Shown here: positions 44,894 through 56,700 of the stretch, one piece after another
How positions within the stretch are numbered: position 1 is the stretch's first letter
Layout of the letters: each line of letters opens with the position of its first letter
Assembly (NCBI GenBank): GCA_963693305.1
Contig: OY855913.1
Location: forward strand, 19,554,015 to 19,618,014
Direction: 5' to 3'
Length of the DNA stretch: 64,000 nt
Source: Meandrina meandrites
Taxonomy: Eukaryota > Cnidaria > Anthozoa > Scleractinia > Meandrinidae
Position numbers and translations under genes: made by a program
Notes under the pieces: generated by a model
What the model saw: only the letters and a program-made list of their open reading frames with translations
Told to the model about the DNA's origin: nothing
Database searches by the model: none

Positions 44894-46653
44894 ATATCTT
44901 AAATATCCAAAAATGTGATTAGCAAGTAGCAATTAGCAATGCAATTATCTTAAAGATTTATGTGGATTCCAACTTACTAACTTACTTAATCCTCATTGTC
45001 AGTGCCTGCAAGTGACAAAGCTTCTTTACTCAAACTACCGAGGCCTGTGACCTGGAGTGACTGACGTTTTTTAAAATTCTAGAAAAATTACGAGTACATA
45101 CAGTCCAAAATGTTAAATTTATTTCTAATTAGTCAGAACACCAATAAAAGAGTTTGCACACGAGGCGAAAAGAGCATCACTTTTACTGGCCTGCGAATTT
45201 GCGTGTTACTTTAAGCCAGGAGAGCGTTTGTTAAATGTCATTCGCAAAAGCGATGCAAATCTTATTTCTCCTTACGACATCAACATAGTTCTTCAAGTAG
45301 ACAGGTGATGAGAATAAAGAAAGAATCAATCAAGAGATTTGTCTTGATATGCAACCAAATTCTCAAAACCAGCATGAAGGTTATTCTGTAGCAATACCAA
45401 ACGAGAATTGAAATCATATGAATCGAAGGGTTAAATATGATACAATTCCAAAGTACGGCAACAAGTTTGTCTATCAGTCGCAATACCACTAAGCAAAAAG
45501 GCTTTGTTACACATCATTTCCTTTTCGCTATATGTCTTAGTTCCACCTTGCATTGGCAATTTACTCGTACTCGTTTATAATCCAAATGGTGTGAAAACTG
45601 AAAAGAAAAAATAGATGGCTGAATTGAAGCACACTGCATCGAATACGCCCAAGTTGTGCTACACTTCATACGTTTTCAGTGACGTATCACAGATTAGGCA
45701 AACACAAAGGTCGTAGGAAACTTGAGGGTTTCTTAATCTACAGAGTAAACTAGCGACTACCAAAATTATTAGAGCTAAAAATCCAAACAAGTTTTGTCCA
45801 ATTTATTTTAGAAAGAAACACGCACTATCCGACCATAAAATTTACGACAGAAATATCAGAACAAAACGAAAAAAATTATAGACACTACTTTCTATAAAGG
45901 CGAGGGATTCTACAAAGATTCAATCAAGAGAATAAAGAACAAAATCCGAACTGGTAAAGGGCCACTTTCAATTCTCATCCTTGTTTGGCCCGGGTTTTAA
46001 ACGTCAGCTTGCATGTCTGATTTCATCGTACTCTTTCTCTTTCATGTATTAGTTTACTCACAACATATGTTTAACGAAATAGGTCACTTGACGGAAAGAA
46101 AATGCCATTAGATACCCTGGAGTAAACTAACATCCTACCAGGAGGTGTACCCATACTTATACCACCCTAGTGGAAATTGAGTTAAGCGTCGGTATGTTCA
46201 AAGACAATGATGAATGCCCCCAAGTTGTGCTTAGTCTACCATCACAGATTCCGCGAGTCATCGTTATTATTTTATCGTTCATAAACACTCCAAATAAATC
46301 ACACCCTGAGGCAGAATTGACCAGTCTTGCATTCACCAACGGTATCAGCGCATTTGTTGTTTGCCCTAAAGATTTGTTTCTCGCAAACCTTATAGCTCCA
46401 ACAAGACTTTCCTTGCCAGTGTTTAAATTTGTCTTTGCACCAAAACGTTCAGAAATATATTTTTTCCAACCCTATTTCGCTTGCTTCTATTGTCAACATC
46501 TCCCAGTCACGCATACTGAGTGCGAAATGAATTCCACCTCACTAATTTTAAATTCAAATTCAAAACTTCACTTAATTTCCATCAAGAATCGACAGAATAT
46601 AGAAAATCTGAAACTTTGTCGGTTTAAACTGCGTCGATCTCAGTAAAGGAACC
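44894..46653. other. Intergenic DNA with the upstream region of BTB gene 9
   Basis: 45325-45340 is the uninserted counterpart of the 5536-7341 element's target. 46260-46320 contains the distal motif (CACACCCTGAGGCAGAATTG, 46300-46319) and 46505-46560 a diverged promoter-like block (GTCACGCATACTGAGTGCG). An open frame at 46170-46646 crosses these conserved non-coding motifs and is not considered a gene. Confidence 0.55.
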
Positions 46654-48042
46654 ATGCCTGTCGTCGAGAAAAACTGGCAAGCAACAAGAACGACCATCAA
46701 AGAAAGATGCAAGTTTATGTTAAACAACGATCTCTTCAGCGATGTTAAGTTTCTTGTCCGCAAGACCGATGGGGAAAGTGAAAGTAAACAAGTGATTCAT
46801 GCTCACAAGTTCGTGCTGTCGATAAGCAGTCCTGTGTTTGAAGCCATGTTTACACACTGGGCTTACAGTGAGCTGGCGGAAACTAGAAACTATATTGACC
46901 TAACTGATTGTGTGTACAACAACCTGTTGGAGTTGTTTCGTTACATGTACTGTGATGAGGTGAACTTAAGCGGAAGTAATGTGATGGGAGTGTTGTACTT
47001 GGCGAAGAAATACATGGTGCCTTCACTGGCTGATAAATGCACGGAATATTTACAAGATAACTTAGATATCTTAGTTCCGTCAAACATTTTTAGCGTTTTA
47101 CAGCATGCCCAGAAAACTGAAAATAAGAAACTGCTGGATCAGTGCTGGAAAGTGATAGATGAACAAACCGAAGCTGCTGTGAAATCGCATGGATTTGCGA
47201 CAATCGAGAGGTCCCTTCTTGAAGCTGTGGTCATTAGATACACTCTCACGATTGAAGAGATAGAGCTGTTTAAAGCTGTTGACTTCTGGGCAACAAAGGA
47301 ATGCGAGATGCAAGGTTTAGCGGCTGATGGTAAAGAAAAAAGAAGAGTTATTGGAGAACAAATAGTGAAAGAAATTCGTTTTCAAAAAATGAAGCAGCAG
47401 GAATTTGCAACTGTGGTGCTGGATAGTGACATTTTAAAAACTCAAGAAATCATCAACATTATGAGACATATGAGTTCCGTTTTACCATCTCAAGTAGAGC
47501 TTTCATCAGATCAAATAAAGCGATCATCTGTTTACCCTCTGTGTTGTAGATTCGGCTCGTTGTCTGACCGTGGTTGGGAATATGGTGGCTCCAGAACTGA
47601 TTGCATTGCTTTCTCTGTAGACAAAGACATTTTGCTGAACGGAGTGTGTTTTTTTGGTAGTGAGAATAATACTTACTCAGTAGATTTAAAAGTAATGGAC
47701 CACAATACAAGGTCAGTTATTTTGTCAAAAACTGGAATGTTTTCCTCAAAGTTGTTGCAGAGCAATAAATTTTGCTATTATGGTTTTGAAGTAGATTTAA
47801 CCGAGGCCGTTTTAAAGGAAAGCTCCACATACTGCATAGAGGCTGAAATAACTGGTCCCAGTTCACTCTGTGGAAGCAATGGTGTGTGCTTTGTTACACG
47901 CCAAGGTGTAACATTTACATTTGTAGAAAGTTTGCTCTCAAACAATGGAACCACTGTTGAACAGGGCCAATTTCCTGAATTGCTTTTTAGCAGATTAGAT
48001 TTATCTTCGGGCAACAACACTCGAACTATTAAGTTTGTATAG
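46654..48042 (+). CDS. BTB-BACK-PHR protein 9 (most divergent copy)
   Basis: Intact 462-residue frame and the most diverged full-length member. It has extra residues in BTB (MFTHWAYSELAE, four more than paralogs), in the BTB/BACK linker (NLDILVPSN) and a longer C-terminal tail after ELLF (about 16 residues ending TIKFV). Domains: BTB about 27-134, BACK about 142-245, PHR about 292-446 (SVDKDILLNGV; NGTTVEQGQFPELLF). The LAE motif is kept. Its upstream region carries the distal and a weak proximal block. It may be an older copy less affected by gene conversion. Confidence 0.92.
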   Translation: MPVVEKNWQATRTTIKERCKFMLNNDLFSDVKFLVRKTDGESESKQVIHAHKFVLSISSPVFEAMFTHWAYSELAETRNYIDLTDCVYNNLLELFRYMYCDEVNLSGSNVMGVLYLAKKYMVPSLADKCTEYLQDNLDILVPSNIFSVLQHAQKTENKKLLDQCWKVIDEQTEAAVKSHGFATIERSLLEAVVIRYTLTIEEIELFKAVDFWATKECEMQGLAADGKEKRRVIGEQIVKEIRFQKMKQQEFATVVLDSDILKTQEIINIMRHMSSVLPSQVELSSDQIKRSSVYPLCCRFGSLSDRGWEYGGSRTDCIAFSVDKDILLNGVCFFGSENNTYSVDLKVMDHNTRSVILSKTGMFSSKLLQSNKFCYYGFEVDLTEAVLKESSTYCIEAEITGPSSLCGSNGVCFVTRQGVTFTFVESLLSNNGTTVEQGQFPELLFSRLDLSSGNNTRTIKFV

Positions 48043-49430
48043 AGTCAGACCAAGACGGTTCTTCGATACGTACACCATACGTTGTTCGAGACGCAGACGT
48101 TCTTAAGGAGACTTACACTGATCATGATAGTTTTGTTTCAGTAGAAATTAAGCAGTGACCATACATAAGATACATTTATCTCACATTGTCTTAGATGAAT
48201 ATGTTGTGTTTAAACTTTATCCTTGGCACGACTTGTATTTTCCTTTCATTTTGGGTATGGCAATGTATGATAATCCCGAATATGAAATTTGAACCACGGA
48301 TAAAAGTAAAATTGAACCACAATAATTATACCTCACAAAATACAAAGCCATCTTCTCGTGATAAAAAGGCTTTTTAACATTCTGAAAAGGTAAAGTTGAT
48401 TTTTATGTAGTTTTAATGCACTAAAACAAGACTTGTGTATTTATGTTGCCATTTCAGGATAATTGGGCCAGAACTCGTAATTTATTTATTTTTTTATATT
48501 TACATATTTCACTGAAAAGCCGCGTGGGGACGTGAAATAAAATGTATGTATGTATATGTATAAAGCAAAATTTTCACATACCCCCTCTCGCTGTACAATT
48601 TGTTTATAAATTTCGGTAGTCGCGCCATAAACATGATAAATGTCCCTTGAGTTTAAGAGTACATAAATTCATTCGCCTTGGTCTTAGATTATTAGCTATT
48701 ATTGAGCACAATGGCGGGCGCCACATCGCGTCAAAAACACGGCAGGCTGGCAATTAATTAAATTCTTTACAACATTTTATTGTCAACAATGAAGTTATGA
48801 AACTCCCTTATCTATTCATGGCAGGCTTCATAGGTTTTGGACTTCAATCATGCGACTCAATGGGGGTCTCTGGAAAGCATATAATATCTTATACCAACTA
48901 ATAGCTGTGATATATTCATTCGAAACTTCAAAATCACTTAGTACTTAAAACAATAAAACAAAACCTAAAGTTTGACACATCTTTCTGTTGGCAAGTTTCC
49001 CACTGAGGGGCGTATACAGGAATTGTTCCGGCTGGTAGAGTACAAATCGTATTTAGAAAAGGGAACTTGCATTCTAATTTGATATTTAAACTTTAAGTTA
49101 TCCATGAACTAGTCGGACTTCAATCAGTCTGTAGTTTGAAGACTGTTCTTCCGACGACAGGAGCCCCGGCGCGGCGAAAAGGGAAAGTACTGCTTGTACA
49201 CCATTTTGTTAATGGACTCGAAATTATTGAAAGACTTCATGCACAGGTTCATGATTTGGAAGTGCGCTGTGATTGGTTTACGCAAATAGGCATCCTTGTG
49301 GGCAGACGTGCATGACGAGCCAAAAAAAGCCGAGGCTACTGTCTCGCACATTATTCCATCACAAAACATTCACGGTGAAACAAACATATACTTTTTTGAT
49401 TAACACGGCCTCGGTCCCAGTAAGGACGCC
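48043..49430. other. Spacer between BTB genes 9 and 10
   Basis: AT-rich DNA with a short TATG array near 48540-48562. No gene and no recognisable copy of the BTB promoter block. Confidence 0.5.
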
Positions 49431-50759
49431 ATGTCTTGCATTGTGGAAATCTGGGCAATGACATACAACTCCATTCAGGAAAGAATTAAGTACTTTAACA
49501 ACAATCTCTTAAGCGATGTGAAGTTTATTGTTCGCGACAAGGATGGCAAGAGAAAAAGTAAACAAGTCATTCCAGCTCATAAGTTTGTGCTGTCAATTGG
49601 CAGCCCAGTCTTTGAAGCCATGTTCTATGGTAAGCTGGCGGAAACTAGAGACTCCATTGAACTGCCTGACTGTGAGTACGACAGTCTACTGGAGTTTTTT
49701 CGTTACATGTACAGCGATGAAGTGAACTTGGGCGGAAGTAATGTGATGGGAGTGTTGTATTTGTCGAAGAAATACATAGTGCCTTCACTGGCTGATAAAT
49801 GCACGAAATATCTTCAACACAATTTAGATCCGTCGAATGTTTTCAGCATCCTGCCCTTTGTTCAGATATTTGAAGAGAAAAACCTGGTAAACCTAGTGAA
49901 TCGATGCTGGAAAATCATTGATGACGATACAGAAGAGGCTGTGAAATCAGAGGGATTTGCGACAATTGAGAGGACCTTACTTGAAGCAGTAGTCGTAAGA
50001 GACACTTTGACAATTGAAGAGATAGAGCTGTTTAAAGCTGTTGACTTGTGGGCAACAAAGGAATGCGACAGGCAAGGTTTAGCGGCAGAAGGAGAAGTGA
50101 AAAGAAGAATTCTCGGAGAAGAAGTGATTAAAAGAATACGCTTTCCAAGAATGAAGCAAAAAGATTTTGCAAGTGTGGTGCTAGGAAGTGGAATTTTAAG
50201 ACGGAAAGAGATCATCGAAATGATCAAATATCTGAGTGACGTCCTGACATCACCAGTTGGATTTCCCGAAAGTAAAAGATGTAATATTCAACGATGTTAC
50301 AGATTTGGCTCCTTGGCAAGGGAAGTTACCGGAAATTGTGTTGTCACACAATATCATGCCATTCAATTTTCCGTGGACAAAGATATTGCGCTACACGGCG
50401 TTTGTTTATTTGGCAGTGAGGGTAGCACTTACTTGGTAAGGTTGAACGTAAGAGACGCCAGGAGTAGAGAAGTGTTGGTGTCTATAAAAGGAGAATTTCT
50501 CTCCCAGTTATTAAAACGCGAGAAATATAGCTTTAATGGTTTTGAAGTACTTTTCGACGATAAAATAATTTTAAAGAAAAATATGGTTTACGTGACATTA
50601 GCTAAAATAACAGGACCTGATTCGTTACGCGGAAAAGACGGTGTCACTTCTGTTAAAAGTCGAGTAACTTTCACTTTTATCGAGTCTAGAGCCCCCTCGT
50701 ACAACAAAACAACCGTTGAACAGGGTCAATTTCCCGAATTACTTTTCGCTTTCAAATAG
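49431..50759 (+). CDS. BTB-BACK-PHR protein 10
   Basis: Intact 442-residue frame with an unusual N-terminus (MSCIVEIWAMTYNS) and no standard leader. BTB about 24-127 (LLSDVKFIV, PAHKFVLSIGS, LAE kept), then a small duplication in the linker (NLVNLVNRCW), BACK about 135-240, PHR about 283-440 (SVDKDIALHGV; NKTTVEQGQFPELLF). The first ~70 codons are more diverged at DNA level than in other copies, unlike the usual pattern. The LINE begins about 45 bp after the stop. Predicted CUL3 adaptor. Confidence 0.92.
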   Translation: MSCIVEIWAMTYNSIQERIKYFNNNLLSDVKFIVRDKDGKRKSKQVIPAHKFVLSIGSPVFEAMFYGKLAETRDSIELPDCEYDSLLEFFRYMYSDEVNLGGSNVMGVLYLSKKYIVPSLADKCTKYLQHNLDPSNVFSILPFVQIFEEKNLVNLVNRCWKIIDDDTEEAVKSEGFATIERTLLEAVVVRDTLTIEEIELFKAVDLWATKECDRQGLAAEGEVKRRILGEEVIKRIRFPRMKQKDFASVVLGSGILRRKEIIEMIKYLSDVLTSPVGFPESKRCNIQRCYRFGSLAREVTGNCVVTQYHAIQFSVDKDIALHGVCLFGSEGSTYLVRLNVRDARSREVLVSIKGEFLSQLLKREKYSFNGFEVLFDDKIILKKNMVYVTLAKITGPDSLRGKDGVTSVKSRVTFTFIESRAPSYNKTTVEQGQFPELLFAFK

Positions 50760-51004
50760 GTACTGTGTTTTAAACTTCTAACAATTAGCGATTAGCAGAA
50801 AGATTTAAGGTAAGGTTAGGTCAACTTTATTTAGGCAGGGTGGCCCAGTCAGCACTTGGCTGGTATCAAAAGGGGCCCTGCGTAAATTAAGACTACATTA
50901 AATATCTATATATAAAAATTTATATTTACAATATAAAAAAACGTGTAAAAAGCGCTTAAAAAATGCAAATGAAATATAATTATTTTAAAAATTAAAAATA
51001 AAAA

Positions 51005-52582
51005 CTACTCTCTAACATAAAGTCTAAAAAGATTTTTAAAAATGGGGAGCAATGTTGCTTCTTTTATTGTAGTGGGTAAATTATTAAAATGAAGCGCACC
51101 AGAGTATCTGAAAGTCCTTTTCCCTAGCGTTAACTTGGGTTTCGGCAAGTGCATGTCGTTCCTTTTCCTCGTGTTGTAAGAATGAACGTTGCAATTTCTA
51201 ATAAAGTAATCCGACAAATATGGAGGAGCTAAATTATTTAAACATTTAAAAACTAAAATGCATTTGTGGGCTTTTCTTTGGGTTTCCAAATCCACCCACC
51301 CTAACATTTTAAAAGATCCTTCGGTTGTTGCCCTCCTTTGTATAATGCGTGCTGCTCTGTTTTGCAGACGTTGCAAGCTGTTACTGCAACCGATTGACAG
51401 CCCATCCCATACCGTGTTAGTGTAATCAAAAATCGGCTGAACTAAACAATTATACACGCATTTAGCAGCTTTTAGAGTAAGGTAGGGTCGTATGCGGGAC
51501 AGCAGGCCGAGACGTTTTCTTACTCTCTTACAAATCAATTCTACATGTTCGTTCCATGAAAGATTCTCGTCTAGTGTTACCCCTAAGTAACAGAAGCTTG
51601 ATACTCTGTCAATGTTTTTCCCATGAAGCTCTATTTTATAGTCTGGACAGTGTTCTAGTTTTTGCCTAGTTCCAAACAGCATCCATTTAGTTTTACTCTG
51701 ATTGAGTATCAACCTGTTGCTTACTAACCATTTCTCAACATTGGTAAGATCATTTTGAAGAACCTGCTTGATGACATCTGGACAGGAATCAGAGAAATAT
51801 ATAACAGTATCGTCGGCATACATGCCTATTGATGACTTCAGTAGACTTTGCGGGAGATCATTGATGTATATCACAAATAGTATCGGGCCCAGTATGGATC
51901 CTTGGGGAACCCCATAACCAATAGTTAAGCTCGATGATTCGTCTTGGTTGTATTTGACCTTCTGGGATCGAGCTGTAAGGTAGTCTTCGAACCATTTCAA
52001 ACTTTTCCCTCTAATTCCATAATGTTCTAGTTTGTGGAGCAAGCAGAGGTGGTCAACGAGGTCGAACGCTTTTTTTAGGTCTATAAAAATAGACCCGGTA
52101 ATCATCTGTTTATCCATTTGTTCTAAAATGTGATCAACAAAGTGTACAGTGGCTGTTTCAGTGGAGTGTTTCTTACGGAATCCTGATTGACGCACTGACA
52201 AGGAATTGTTTCTGATTAGAAATGCTACAAGCTGTGATTGAATTGCTCGTTCCATTACTTTAGAAATCAACGGAAGGACTGAAATCGGACGATAATTATT
52301 TGGGTCGCTCTTATCGCCAGATTTGTATATTGGAGTTACCTTCGCAGTTTTCCATTCAGATGGTATCATACAGGTAGAAATTGTTAAATTTATGAGGTAG
52401 GCGACTGGTCTAGATATTTCATTTGCTGCATCTTTCAGTAATCGAGCAGGAATTCCATCGAGGCCAGTAGCTTTAGTTGACTTCATTTCGAGCAATTCTT
52501 TTTGAACAAATCCGGATGACACCTCTTCGAGGACAAAGTCTTGTTCAACTCTAGTTGACATATAACTTTTGGCAGAGTACAA
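51005..52582 (-). pseudogene. LINE reverse transcriptase region
   Basis: About 525 residues open. RT motifs in order: KSTKATGLDGIPARLLK, NNYRPISVLP, SGFRKKHSTE, FIDLKKAFDLVDH, GVPQGSILGP, catalytic MYADDTVIYF (about 51805-51825), and the thumb-side LGVTLDENLSWNEH. The length is usual for the end of a CR1/L2 ORF2. The preceding stretch is in another frame (52483-52911), with a break near 52570. Confidence 0.9.
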
Positions 52583-53780
52583 CGCTCAAAATGGCTGCTC
52601 AGAGAGTTTGCGATCGATGTAAAAAAGCCATTGAATCTTGAGGCTGTAAGACCATCACTGCTTGAAGGTGCTGATTTGATTTTTTGGGGGACGATTTTAT
52701 GCAAAGTTCGCCACATCACCTTTGGGTCTTTTTCATCCGCCAGTTGATTTGCATAATAGTCAATTTTTTCTTTACGCATTCTTGTGTTTATGGTGTTGCG
52801 TAACCGCTTATAATTGCTCCAATGTTGTTCTTTGTTTGTACTTAGGGCCTTTTTGTGGTGGTAATCACGCTCTTGCATAAGTTTCTTTAGATCGCTTGTT
52901 AACCACGGCACTGAATATCCACGGGCGCGACGCGTAACAATGGGTGCGTGTTTGTCGGCAGCTGTTAGAAAAAGGTCTTTAAAGGCGTTCCAACTTCCCT
53001 CTAGTGTTTCTTCGAGTTCGATGATTTCTCATGGGATGTGTTTTAGGTCGTCACGGAACAATGCTGGATTATAATGTTTATAATTTCTCGTTTCAATAAT
53101 TTTTGGTGGAGGGCGTTTCATCCTGTGTAGCTTTCTTACCCCAAAAATAGCACTATGGTCAGAAAAACCAACTGGTACAACACCGGCGAAATAAAGTTCT
53201 GGCCTTGAGGTGAAAAATAAATCAATTAAAGTTCTGGTGTGCTGCGTTACTCTTGTAAATCCTTTGATTAACTGTTTTAGGCAAAATGACTTGGTTATCT
53301 GTTGAAGGTGTTTATAAGATGTTGTTGTTGTTTTGGAGAAATCAACATTTAAGTCCCCCATGAGTACCGTTTCCGCACCGATACTCTTAAGGTTGTTTAG
53401 GGTCTTCTCCAAACTTGAATTAAAAGCGGAAATATCCGAATTTGGTGATCTGTAAATAGAGCCAACCAACAGCTTCTTTGATTTCGGTTGAGACAATTCA
53501 AACCAAATTGCTTCTAAATCTGTACACATTAGTTCGGGATTTACTTCGTCCAGTCGATTGAAGCTCAGGTGTTCGGCGATGTAAACTGCTAATCCACCCC
53601 CATGGCAATTTCTATCTTTCCTCAGTAAATTGAAGCCTGGAAGCCAAATTTCCTCGTCTGAAAATGACTCATCCAACCATGTTTCGTTTATCGATAGCAC
53701 ATGAGGTTTGTGTGTTTCGCAGAACAGTCGAAGCTCGTCCACCTTATTTCTTAGGCTGCAGGTATTCAAATGAAGTCATA
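52483..53780 (-). pseudogene. LINE endonuclease and linker region, broken
   Basis: 53029-53780 shows an apurinic-type endonuclease: NTCSLRNKVDEL, INETWLDES, GGGLAVYI, GSIYRSPNS, GDLNVDF, and SDHSAIFGV (the catalytic SDH). Residues before the NTCS motif are missing. A TGA follows HIP at about 53030-53035, after which the same frame continues (EETLEGSWNAF) into 52911-52483, up to the frame break before the reverse transcriptase. Confidence 0.85.
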
Positions 53781-56700
53781 GAGTTTTTCAAAACTCTGAA
53801 ATGGCTTGGTGGTCAGAGTACAGTCAATATGATAAGAGGTCCCATGTGGCATGGAATGGGAAGAGGGGGTGTCTTTACCCCAGAAACGATGAAGCCAAAT
53901 TTAGGTGGGCCGTCTGACAGAACACTGACAAAACATAGTAGTGGGTACACAACAGAAAGCGGGATCATAAGTCCATTAATTAGAAAGTTTCAAGATCTTG
54001 CTGTACAATCAGATTCTGTTATTGTTGATAATCAGATAGTCAAAGTTCTCAGTGTACATGCAGAGAATGATGGAACTGCACTGAAACCAAGCTTGCAGTT
54101 TGACCCTACCCAAAAAAAGTGGTTGGCCTTGCGTCTGGAAACATTGACATTGACTACATCAAGACCAATAAAGATCCGACTCCAGATCTGACTAGTCATT
54201 TAAAACAAAATATTGCCACTGAGGCCACAGTTACTGTACTTACCAATTCACCAAAAACATCGTCCTTGGCAGTAGGAGTTGGATATCACAGTCAAACAGG
54301 GAAAACGGGAGAAAATTTGTCAAAAAAGCTTGTTGGAGAGGTAATTCAATTGCAGAGCTGCTTGAAATGCCTAGGAACAACTGGCACATTGGCAGAAACT
54401 GATTGTTGTGAATCCAGTGTTTGTGAAGCGTGTACAGAGCAACAGGCAGTTTGTATAGAATGTGAGGCTGTTGGTCAAGTGAGCCACCTGCCATGTTTGA
54501 GGGCATGTAGTAAGTGTTTGCAAAAGAACATCAAATGTTCAAAATGTCTTGTTCTCACTTGGAGTGTGGACTGCGAATCAGGAAATCGGAAGATGGCCGA
54601 TATTTGTAGCAATGACGACAACCCAAATTTAGCTTATCTAGTTGTAGTACCAGATACTGTACATCTTGGCAAGACATACAAATGTTCTTGGAGCAACTGG
54701 TTTCTCATTCTTGGTGAGGGTGATAAAAGTTCTCTTGCCACTCTTAGAATGTTGAGAAACGACTCAGATCCTGTTGTTAGTGAGAAACTACACAAACTTT
54801 TGACTGCTGAATCAGTGCGAAACAAAGACAGGATGGCAGTTGAACCTTTACTTGAACTCACTAAACAAGAATTGCTCGACCTTCTTGAGTCACGGGACAC
54901 AATCTTCGTCACAATGAACCTTATTCCAGACCGTTACAGAATCAATGATTCTAACAAGAGAGGCCTTTACAGCCACCCATTTGCAATTTGCACTGCTGAC
55001 ACAGGTAAGCTCGTCTTCCTTAACTGGAACCCAAAGACAAACACGTCCGACCTTGTTCAGCTACGTCTTCACAGCCCAGCCGAGACTTTTGTGCTAGAGA
55101 AGAACATCCAAACCTCTGGCATTACCCTATGCTACATGAATGGTGTCGCACTGTTCTGTGGACAAGAAGGAATCCTCTTTCACGACATTGAAGGTAAGTT
55201 ATAAACAAGTATAAAAAAATATTCACAATAAATTTTCTTGCTAAAATTACCAGCAGTTTTTGTCAACCTTCAAGAGGCCTAGTGTCATTTGAGAGACTAA
55301 AAGATAGAGCTATCTGGTATATTGAGATGATGACAACTATCAGTCATTTCGCCAGTCGGCTGAATTAATTTGTGATTTTGTAGTTTTTAATCATAAACAT
55401 ATGATAATTATTAATGGATTTATGTAACTAAGAATTATAATATTTGATGCCATTAATAACAGTGCAATTCGTTAGATTAAAAACATGACTTTTGCCCGGT
55501 TTAGAAATTCGTGCTACGTTTCACAACATTCGGTCAATGTAGAAATCAAATATTTTACCTTTAGGAAGAACAAAGGCGAAACCATCCCAATTCAGGACGA
55601 AGGCTGCTGCTGCGTCATTCATCTAACAACACATTGATGCCCAATGTGATGCCCAGCAACATAGCCTTAAATCCCTTCAGGAAAAGATCAAGAATTACCT
55701 GGAAACCAAGAAAACGTCCCACAAAACGCAAGGATCGCTTGGCGTTGTTACTCTTGATAGCAATATTCAGTTTTCCTCTGTTTGTCTTGGAAATGGTGAC
55801 ATGCTAATTGGTGCGTCAAACTCTACGAAGAAAGTTTACTCGATCACAACTGATTTTGATGGAGTTGGTATTCTTGGAACATTAAATGAAATGTGCAGTT
55901 ATGCTGACGGTTGGACAAGTGTCAGTTCTTTGGCATTGTCAGGGGATGAAGTTGTTTTTTGTGCCGATGGTGTTCTTCATATCTTTGATCCAACACGGGG
56001 TGTAACAAGAATTGTAAGAGATTTGGATGGCCAAGCCATATCATCGCAAGCAGTTAATGTTACGCGGATTGGAAAAGACATTCTGTTCTGTGAGGATCAC
56101 TCCGTTAAGATCTTTCAATCTGGAGTAGTTGATGTGATTGCAGGGAACGGTAAAGGTGATAGCGATGGTTCGCAAACACACTCCAAGCTTTGCCAACCAA
56201 TTGGAATTTGCGTGGAGTTTGACCGTAATATTTATGTTGCAGACTCTGGTTGTGGTGCCATCAATCTTGTCAATAGACCTTTGGCAGGAATTGCAGAGTT
56301 CCTTGGGAAGTTACAAGTACTGGTCACGGCTTTTAACATCCATTCCAAAAGAAGCACAGAAAGAAAGCCCCAAAAGTCAGTTGGAGAAGCAATTGGGATG
56401 GTTGATGAAGTCCTGGAGTATGTGAAGACGTGCTCACAGAAGGCAAGACAACTGCAGTCCTTAAGGAGAGAAACCACAGATGGTCCAGAAGGTACCCTGT
56501 CAAACAAATGCTTGAAGTCGTTGGAGCTAATGGCACAATCGCTTCGAAAACTAGAGAACAACATGAAAGATCTTTCTTCATTTCCTGGATTCGAATTGAA
56601 CTTAAACTTGGAATCACTGCTGACAATGAATGTCGAGAACCAGCATGCAGTTACTCACTTTAAGAAGGAAACATTTACTCTCTACGAATATGCACAGATT

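Larger units (their letters stand above)
50806..53780 (-). mobile_element. 5'-truncated L2/CR1-type LINE
   Basis: A minus-strand non-LTR retrotransposon containing endonuclease and reverse transcriptase domains. Its 3' end (left side) has AATAAA in sense near 50828-50835 and ends in ACCTAACCTTACCTTA rather than poly(A), as is usual for the CR1/L2 group. It starts within the endonuclease domain, so it is 5'-truncated. One nonsense codon and one frameshift make it inactive as it stands. The right edge is at about 53776-53785, where unrelated coding sequence begins. No target duplication is evident. Confidence 0.88.

Noticed and set aside
46170..46646. A 158-residue open frame upstream of BTB gene 9.
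   Set aside because: It runs through motifs that are conserved as non-coding upstream DNA at other loci in different frames, and no domain is recognisable.
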